A stretch of 64,000 bases of DNA. Source: Streptomyces tendae (GTDB taxonomy: Bacteria > Actinomycetota > Actinomycetes > Streptomycetales > Streptomycetaceae). A model generated the notes under the pieces. That model was not told where the DNA came from. It ran no database searches and saw only the letters and a list, made by a program, of their open reading frames with translations. The DNA lies in NCBI RefSeq assembly GCF_008632955.1, contig NZ_CP043959.1:5146001-5210000 (forward strand), read 5' to 3'. Shown here piece by piece: positions 59,423 to 64,000 of this stretch; positions within the stretch are counted from its first letter, which is position 1, and each line of letters opens with the position of its first letter. The position numbers and the translations under genes are program-made.

Positions 59423-60615
59423 TTCAGGAAGTCCGGGACGTCCAGTTCCTCGGCCGCGCTGTCGTAGCTCCGGGACGGCGGGACCGGCGGCTGGACGGCC
59501 GGGATGTCGGCCACCGGCTCCGGCGACGGCACCGGCTCCGGGTCCTCCTTCGGCGTGACACTGCCGAGGGAACCGAAGGAGGGGCGGCTCTCCTGCCGGC
59601 CCGACGGGGCGGGCTCCTCGCGCTTGACCGAGGAGGAGCCGAGGACGTTGTCCCGCTTGGCGGGCGGCTGGCCGCCGTCGAAGCCGGCGGCGATGACGGT
59701 GACCCGGACCTCGTCGCCGAGGGCGTCGTCGATCACCGCGCCGAAGATGATGTTGGCCTCGGGGTGGGCGGCCTCGCTGACCAGCTGGGCGGCCTCGTTG
59801 ATCTCGAACAGGCCGAGGTCGGAGCCGCCGGAGATCGAGAGCAGCACACCGCGGGCGCCGTCGATGGACGCCTCGAGCAGCGGGGAGGAGATGGCCATCT
59901 CGGCCGCGGCCACCGCGCGGTCGTCGCCGCGGGCCGAGCCGATGCCCATGAGGGCCGAACCGGCCTCCGACATGACCGACTTGACGTCGGCGAAGTCGAG
60001 GTTGATGAGACCGGGGGTGGTGATGAGGTCGGTGATGCCCTGGACACCGGAGAGCAGGACCTGGTCCGCCGACTTGAAGGCGTCGAGGACCGACACCTGG
60101 CGGTCCGAGATGGACAGCAGCCGGTCGTTGGGGATCACGATGAGGGTGTCGACCTCTTCGCGGAGCTCCGCGATGCCGTCCTCGGCCTGGTTCGCGCGGC
60201 GCCGTCCCTCGAAGGTGAACGGGCGCGTGACCACGCCGATGGTGAGGGCACCGAGCGAGCGGGCGATGTTGGCCACGACGGGCGCGCCGCCGGTGCCGGT
60301 GCCGCCGCCTTCACCGGCCGTCACGAAGACCATGTCGGCCCCCTTGAGGACCTCCTCGATCTCCTCGCGGTGGTCCTCGGCGGCCTTGCGGCCGACGGCC
60401 GGGTTCGCTCCGGCGCCGAGTCCGCGGGTGAGTTCACGGCCGACGTCGAGCTTGACGTCGGCGTCGCTCATCAACAGCGCCTGCGCGTCCGTGTTGATGG
60501 CGATGAACTCGACGCCCTTGAGACCGACCTCGATCATCCGGTTGATGGCATTGACACCACCGCCGCCGACACCGATGACTTTGATGACTGCGAGGTAGTT
60601 CTGCGGTGCTGCCAC
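59419..60615 (-). CDS. ftsZ: Cell division protein FtsZ
   Basis: A 398-residue tubulin-like GTPase forming the Z-ring and, in streptomycetes, the sporulation ladders. GEGGGTGTGGAP is the GTP-binding signature, NTDAQAL and GGSDLGLFEINEAA lie in the nucleotide and T7 regions, and the C-terminal peptide ends ELDVPDFLK, the binding site for SepF and partners. The GTG start is followed by GGGGVNAINRM. A long leader with several possible promoters lies upstream. Confidence 0.98.
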   Translation of the reverse strand: MAAPQNYLAVIKVIGVGGGGVNAINRMIEVGLKGVEFIAINTDAQALLMSDADVKLDVGRELTRGLGAGANPAVGRKAAEDHREEIEEVLKGADMVFVTAGEGGGTGTGGAPVVANIARSLGALTIGVVTRPFTFEGRRRANQAEDGIAELREEVDTLIVIPNDRLLSISDRQVSVLDAFKSADQVLLSGVQGITDLITTPGLINLDFADVKSVMSEAGSALMGIGSARGDDRAVAAAEMAISSPLLEASIDGARGVLLSISGGSDLGLFEINEAAQLVSEAAHPEANIIFGAVIDDALGDEVRVTVIAAGFDGGQPPAKRDNVLGSSSVKREEPAPSGRQESRPSFGSLGSVTPKEDPEPVPSPEPVADIPAVQPPVPPSRSYDSAAEELDVPDFLK

Positions 60616-60903
60616 GTCGAAGGCCTCTCGCCTCGAGTTACGTGTCGCCGAAGCGCCGGAGCACTTGCTGCCCCGCGTTCCGACGACTGATGCCGAATGG
60701 GACGGTCCGTATCGCCGACCCGAACCCTAACGTTGAAGTTTAGGGTTACCAGTGTGTCTGTTCCCTGGAGTCTTCTGAACAGGACACTAAGTCGACACGT
60801 GGCGCACGTTCAACGAACACGCCGAACCTCCCGTTTTTCTTTTCACCCTATGTGATCAGCCGTGTCGCTGCCCAACCAGGGTGCTGGCCTGCGCTGATGT
60901 GCG
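60616..60903. promoter_or_regulatory. ftsZ promoter region with AT-rich dyad
   Basis: The 288 bases between ftsQ and ftsZ should hold the developmental ftsZ promoters known in S. coelicolor. AACCCTAA and TTAGGGTT at 60723-60747 form a perfect eight-bp dyad with a nine-base spacer in an AT-rich patch. Two GACAC motifs (60783 and 60794) resemble WhiA sites. Regulator assignment is speculative. Confidence 0.6.
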
Positions 60904-61698
60904 TCAACTCCCCGATGACGCGGGAGCGCTGGGAACGCTGACGTCGAAGTGCCGCGCACCGGGCTCCGCTTTCATCAGCGCGGTGAGCGCGCGGCCCTTA
61001 CGCTTACCCTTCTCGCTGCTTCCCCAGTCGACCGTGCGGCCGTCGGTCAGTTCCAGCGAGATGTCGTCGTAGGAACGGACCTTGACACTTCGCGCGTCGG
61101 GGAGCAGGGACTCGGGGACGGCGCCGGCCACGCGTACCGCCTCGCGCACCAGCCGGTCCTCGCCGAAGCGCCGGTGGCTGGCCGCCGCGGAACCGGTCCG
61201 GGAGATGTCCAGTTCCAGGGCGGGCACCCCCTTGGGCGCCTTGTCGACCGTGGCGAACCGCACGCCGTCGTCGTCCACTTCGACGAACTTCCCGCCCTGG
61301 TGGACGAGGAGGACGGGGGTGCGCTCCGTGACGTTCAGCTTGATCTCGTCCGGCCAGGAACGGATCACGTCGATGGTGTCGATCCGGGGCAGTTTCTCCG
61401 CGGCCCGCTCCTCGATCGCCCCGGTGTCCACCGAGACGAGCTGTTCGCCGAGCGGAACATCGGCCGCCGCGCGCACCTGACCGGGCGTCAGGACATCGGT
61501 CCCCGACACCGACACGCGTTCCACACGGACCAGATCCGATCCGTAGAGCAGCCAGAAGGTGCCGCTGCCGAGGAACACAAGGACGACCGCCGATGCGATG
61601 ATCAGACGAAGACGCCGTCGGCGTACGGCCCGTAGGGGCGGCGGGCCGGACGACTCCCGCTTGCGTTCACCGCGCTCGGCGGTCGTCGATCCGGCCAC
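60904..61698 (-). CDS. ftsQ: Cell division protein FtsQ
   Basis: A 264-residue bitopic division protein. A basic cytoplasmic N-terminus and one membrane segment (about 31-52, LIIASAVVLVFLGSGTFWLL) precede the POTRA domain (VRVERVSVSGTDVLTPGQVRAAA) and the FtsQ beta domain (IDTIDVIRSWPDEIKLNVTERTPV). It links early and late divisome proteins. No murC lies between murG and ftsQ, as is usual in streptomycetes. Confidence 0.96.
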   Translation of the reverse strand: MAGSTTAERGERKRESSGPPPLRAVRRRRLRLIIASAVVLVFLGSGTFWLLYGSDLVRVERVSVSGTDVLTPGQVRAAADVPLGEQLVSVDTGAIEERAAEKLPRIDTIDVIRSWPDEIKLNVTERTPVLLVHQGGKFVEVDDDGVRFATVDKAPKGVPALELDISRTGSAAASHRRFGEDRLVREAVRVAGAVPESLLPDARSVKVRSYDDISLELTDGRTVDWGSSEKGKRKGRALTALMKAEPGARHFDVSVPSAPASSGS

Positions 61699-61723
61699 GC
61701 TCCCTGCCTTCCGTCACATGCCT

Positions 61724-62818
61724 CTAGCTGTGGGCACGGGCGGCGATCGCCTCGTACACCATGCCGACGAGCAGGTCGTCGGCGTCCCGGCGGCCGAACT
61801 CGGCGGCGGCCCGGGACATCTCGTACAGCCGGTGCGGGTCGGCGAGCACGGGCAGCACGTTCTGCTGGATCCACTCCGGCGTCAGTTCCGCGTCGTCGAC
61901 CAGCAGTCCGCCGCCGGCCTTGACCACCGGCTGGGCGTTGAGCCGCTGTTCGCCGTTGCCGATGGGCAGCGGGACGTACGCGGCGGGCAGTCCGACGGCG
62001 GAGAGCTCGGCGACGGTCATCGCGCCCGCGCGGCAGAGCATCATGTCCGCCGCCGCGTACGCGAGGTCCATCCGGTCCAGGTAACTTACCGGGATGTAGG
62101 GGGGCATGCCCGGCATCTGCTGCACCTGCGGCAGTTCGTTCTTCGGGCCGACCGCGTGCAGGATCTGGATGCCGGCCTGCTGCAGCCACGGAGCGACCTG
62201 CTGCACCACCTCGTTGAGCCGGCGGGCACCCTGCGAGCCGCCGGAGACCAGCAGGGTCGGCAGATTGGGGTCGAGGCCGAACGCGGCGCGCGCCTCGGGG
62301 CGCACGGCCGCCCGGTCCAGGGTGGCGACCGAGCGGCGCAGCGGGATGCCGATGTAACGGGAGTTGCGGAGCTTGCTGTCCGGGGTGGAGACGGCGACCT
62401 GCGCCGCGTACCGGGAGCCGATCTTGTTGGCCAGGCCGGGGCGGGCGTTGGCCTCGTGCACCACGATCGGCACCCCGAGGCGCTTGGCCGCGAGGTAACC
62501 GGGCAGGGCGACGTAGCCGCCGAAGCCGACCACGGCGTCGGCCCGGGTGCGCTCCAGGATCTGCTCGGTCGCCTTGATGGTGCCGCGCAGCCGGCCCGGG
62601 ACGGTGATCAGCTCGGGGGTGGGCTTGCGTGGCAGCGGTACGGCGGGGATCAGCGCCAGTTCGTACCCGCGCTCGGGTACGAGACGGGTCTCCAGGCCGC
62701 GCTCCGTGCCCAGGGCCGTGATGCCCACGGTCGGATCCTGCCTGCGCAGCGCGTCCGCGAGGGCGAGCGCGGGCTCGATGTGGCCCGCGGTTCCTCCGCC
62801 GGCGAGTACGACATGCAC
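61724..62818 (-). CDS. murG: Undecaprenyldiphospho-muramoylpentapeptide beta-N-acetylglucosaminyltransferase
   Basis: A 364-residue GT28 glycosyltransferase converting lipid I to lipid II. LAGGGTAGHIEPALALADAL is the N-terminal lipid-substrate loop. GGSQGARRLNE and the UDP-GlcNAc-binding CRAGAMTVAELSAVGLPAAYVPLP segment mark the C-terminal domain. The start is six bases from the ftsW stop, so the two are cotranscribed. Confidence 0.98.
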   Translation of the reverse strand: MHVVLAGGGTAGHIEPALALADALRRQDPTVGITALGTERGLETRLVPERGYELALIPAVPLPRKPTPELITVPGRLRGTIKATEQILERTRADAVVGFGGYVALPGYLAAKRLGVPIVVHEANARPGLANKIGSRYAAQVAVSTPDSKLRNSRYIGIPLRRSVATLDRAAVRPEARAAFGLDPNLPTLLVSGGSQGARRLNEVVQQVAPWLQQAGIQILHAVGPKNELPQVQQMPGMPPYIPVSYLDRMDLAYAAADMMLCRAGAMTVAELSAVGLPAAYVPLPIGNGEQRLNAQPVVKAGGGLLVDDAELTPEWIQQNVLPVLADPHRLYEMSRAAAEFGRRDADDLLVGMVYEAIAARAHS

Positions 62819-62824
62819 CGAAAT

Positions 62825-64000
62825 TCACCGCTCTCCGGACGTACGCGCCCCCGGGGCACGCCGTCGCATCGTGTTCCATCTCCGGGGCCGCCGAGGACCC
62901 CCGATCCGCTTTTTACCAAAACGGGGTTGCCGCATCGCAAGCGCCATCCGCGCAGCGGGGTCCTCACGCGCGAAGGCGATCAGCAACCCGATGGCGAACA
63001 TGGTCGGCAGCAGGGCGGACCCGCCGTAGGAGAACAGCGGGAGCGGGACACCGGCGATCGGCAGCAGACCGAGCACCGCACCGATGTTGATCACGGCCTG
63101 CGCCGTGATCCAGGTGGTCACGCCTCCCGCGGCATACCTGACGAAGGGGTCCTCCGTGCGTCCGGCCACGCGGATACCCGCATAGCCTAGAGCCGCGAAC
63201 AGGGCGAGCACCGACAGCGTCCCCGCCAGGCCCAGTTCCTCACCGGTGACGGCGAAGATGAAGTCCGTGTGCGCTTCGGGTAGTTCGCCCCATTTCTCCA
63301 GACTCGCTCCGAGTCCGGAGCCGAAGATCCCGCCGGAGGCCAGGGCGTAGATCCCGTGCACGGCCTGCCAGCAGTCGACCGGTCCCGTCTGGGGCTCGGT
63401 GGCGCCCAGACAGGCGAGCCGGGCCATGCGGTTGGGGCTGGTGCGGATCAGGATCGCGCCGAGCAGCGCGGCGATCGACAGCACCCCGACGAACAGCCGG
63501 GTGGGCGCTCCGGCCAGCCACAGCAGGCCGAAGAGGATCGCGGTGAGGATGATGGCGGTGCCCATGTCGCCGCCGAGCATGATGAGCCCCAGCAGCATGA
63601 AGGCGGCCGGCACCAGCGGCACCAGCATGTGCTTCCACTGGGTCAGCAGCCGCTTGTCCTGTTTGCGGGCGAGCAGGTCGGCGCCCCACAGCACCAGCGC
63701 CAGCTTGCCGAACTCGCTGGGCTGGAGCTGGAAGCTGCCGCCCAGGGAGAGCCAGTTCTGGTTGCCGTTGACCGCGACTCCTATCCCCGGCACCTGCACC
63801 AGGGCCATCAGGAAGACGGCCCCCGCGAGGATGGGGTAGGCGAGCGCCCGGTGCAGCTTCACCGGCATCCGGGAGGCCACCAGCAGCAGCACGCCGCCGA
63901 TGACGGCGGCCAGCAGCTGCTTGCGGAAGAAGTACGAGCCGGGCAGCGACATCTGCAGCGCCGTGATCTGGGAGGCCGAGTAGACCATCACCAGGCCCAG
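62825..64000 (-). CDS. ftsW: Peptidoglycan polymerase FtsW, 3' part (partial)
   Basis: The C-terminal 391 codons of a SEDS-family glycan polymerase; the start lies beyond the right edge. Nine predicted membrane segments remain. Conserved segments include NGNQNWLSLGGSFQLQPSEFGKLALVLW, GGDMGTAIIL, EAHTDFIFAVTGEELG and LPLFSYGGSALLPTM. The basic C-terminal tail is typical of actinobacterial FtsW. It works with a cognate class B penicillin-binding protein, encoded outside the window. Confidence 0.96.
   Translation of the reverse strand: MGLVMVYSASQITALQMSLPGSYFFRKQLLAAVIGGVLLLVASRMPVKLHRALAYPILAGAVFLMALVQVPGIGVAVNGNQNWLSLGGSFQLQPSEFGKLALVLWGADLLARKQDKRLLTQWKHMLVPLVPAAFMLLGLIMLGGDMGTAIILTAILFGLLWLAGAPTRLFVGVLSIAALLGAILIRTSPNRMARLACLGATEPQTGPVDCWQAVHGIYALASGGIFGSGLGASLEKWGELPEAHTDFIFAVTGEELGLAGTLSVLALFAALGYAGIRVAGRTEDPFVRYAAGGVTTWITAQAVINIGAVLGLLPIAGVPLPLFSYGGSALLPTMFAIGLLIAFAREDPAARMALAMRQPRFGKKRIGGPRRPRRWNTMRRRAPGARTSGER

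Noticed and set aside
60616..60903. A tRNA or small RNA in the ftsZ-ftsQ gap
   Set aside because: No cloverleaf, T-loop or terminator is visible; the region reads as promoter sequence.

Overview
The window is a very GC-rich chromosomal segment from a Streptomyces, or a close relative. The evidence is strong GC bias at third codon positions, frequent GTG starts, ATGA/GTGA translational coupling, PriA in place of separate HisA and TrpF, and a divIVA-yggT-sepF-yggS-pgeF-ftsZ-ftsQ-murG-ftsW block in the usual actinobacterial order. Gene order matches, from memory, the region around S. coelicolor gltB to ftsW; this was not checked by search. I see no phage, insertion sequence, CRISPR, tRNA or rRNA, so this is core chromosome.

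Layout. 1-3.1 kb: 5' part of gltB and a VIT-family transporter. 3.3-10.2 kb: a tightly coupled six-gene operon of four different ADP-ribosylglycohydrolase-family proteins, a class III CoA-transferase and a CitE-like lyase. This is the least explained system in the window. 10.2-12.1 kb: lgt and a membrane-anchored DsbA. 12.2-26.1 kb: interleaved tryptophan and histidine genes on the minus strand (hisD-hisC-hisB-small membrane protein-hisH-priA-ridA-hisF, then hisI-trpE-membrane protein-HGxxPAAW-DUF2752-trpC-trpM-trpB-trpA). PriA is expected to serve both pathways. Two small plus-strand genes sit between the blocks.

26.3-35.6 kb: a beta-helix-like membrane protein, a helical-repeat-like protein, a LON-substrate-binding-domain protein, YbaK, a 24-residue bL37-like ribosomal protein, DUF2567, an ABC exporter pair, a VOC protein, a NYN-domain protein and a small basic protein. 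35.7-50.7 kb: dnaE, a DUF2252 kinase-like protein, a second DsbA, a Tat-exported PhoD phosphatase, a dienelactone hydrolase, MscS, an SDR, a Na+/H+ antiporter, a GNAT, rluD and lspA. 50.8-55.5 kb: a DksA/TraR-type zinc-finger protein with a histone-tail-like extension, then ileS behind a T-box leader. The encoded IleRS has a GxHH active-site motif instead of HxGH. 55.6-64 kb: the division and cell-wall cluster, with ftsW cut by the window edge.

Several genes have a -10-like hexamer 7-8 bases before the start codon, suggesting leaderless mRNAs. Strong hairpins separate most convergent gene pairs. Three genes below the usual size cutoff (TrpM, a 52-residue membrane protein in the his operon, and the bL37-like peptide) were found by direct translation. 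Two local oddities deserve attention: a GC-rich repeat inserted in frame in trpE, and two apparent single-base deletions in the DUF2752 gene.
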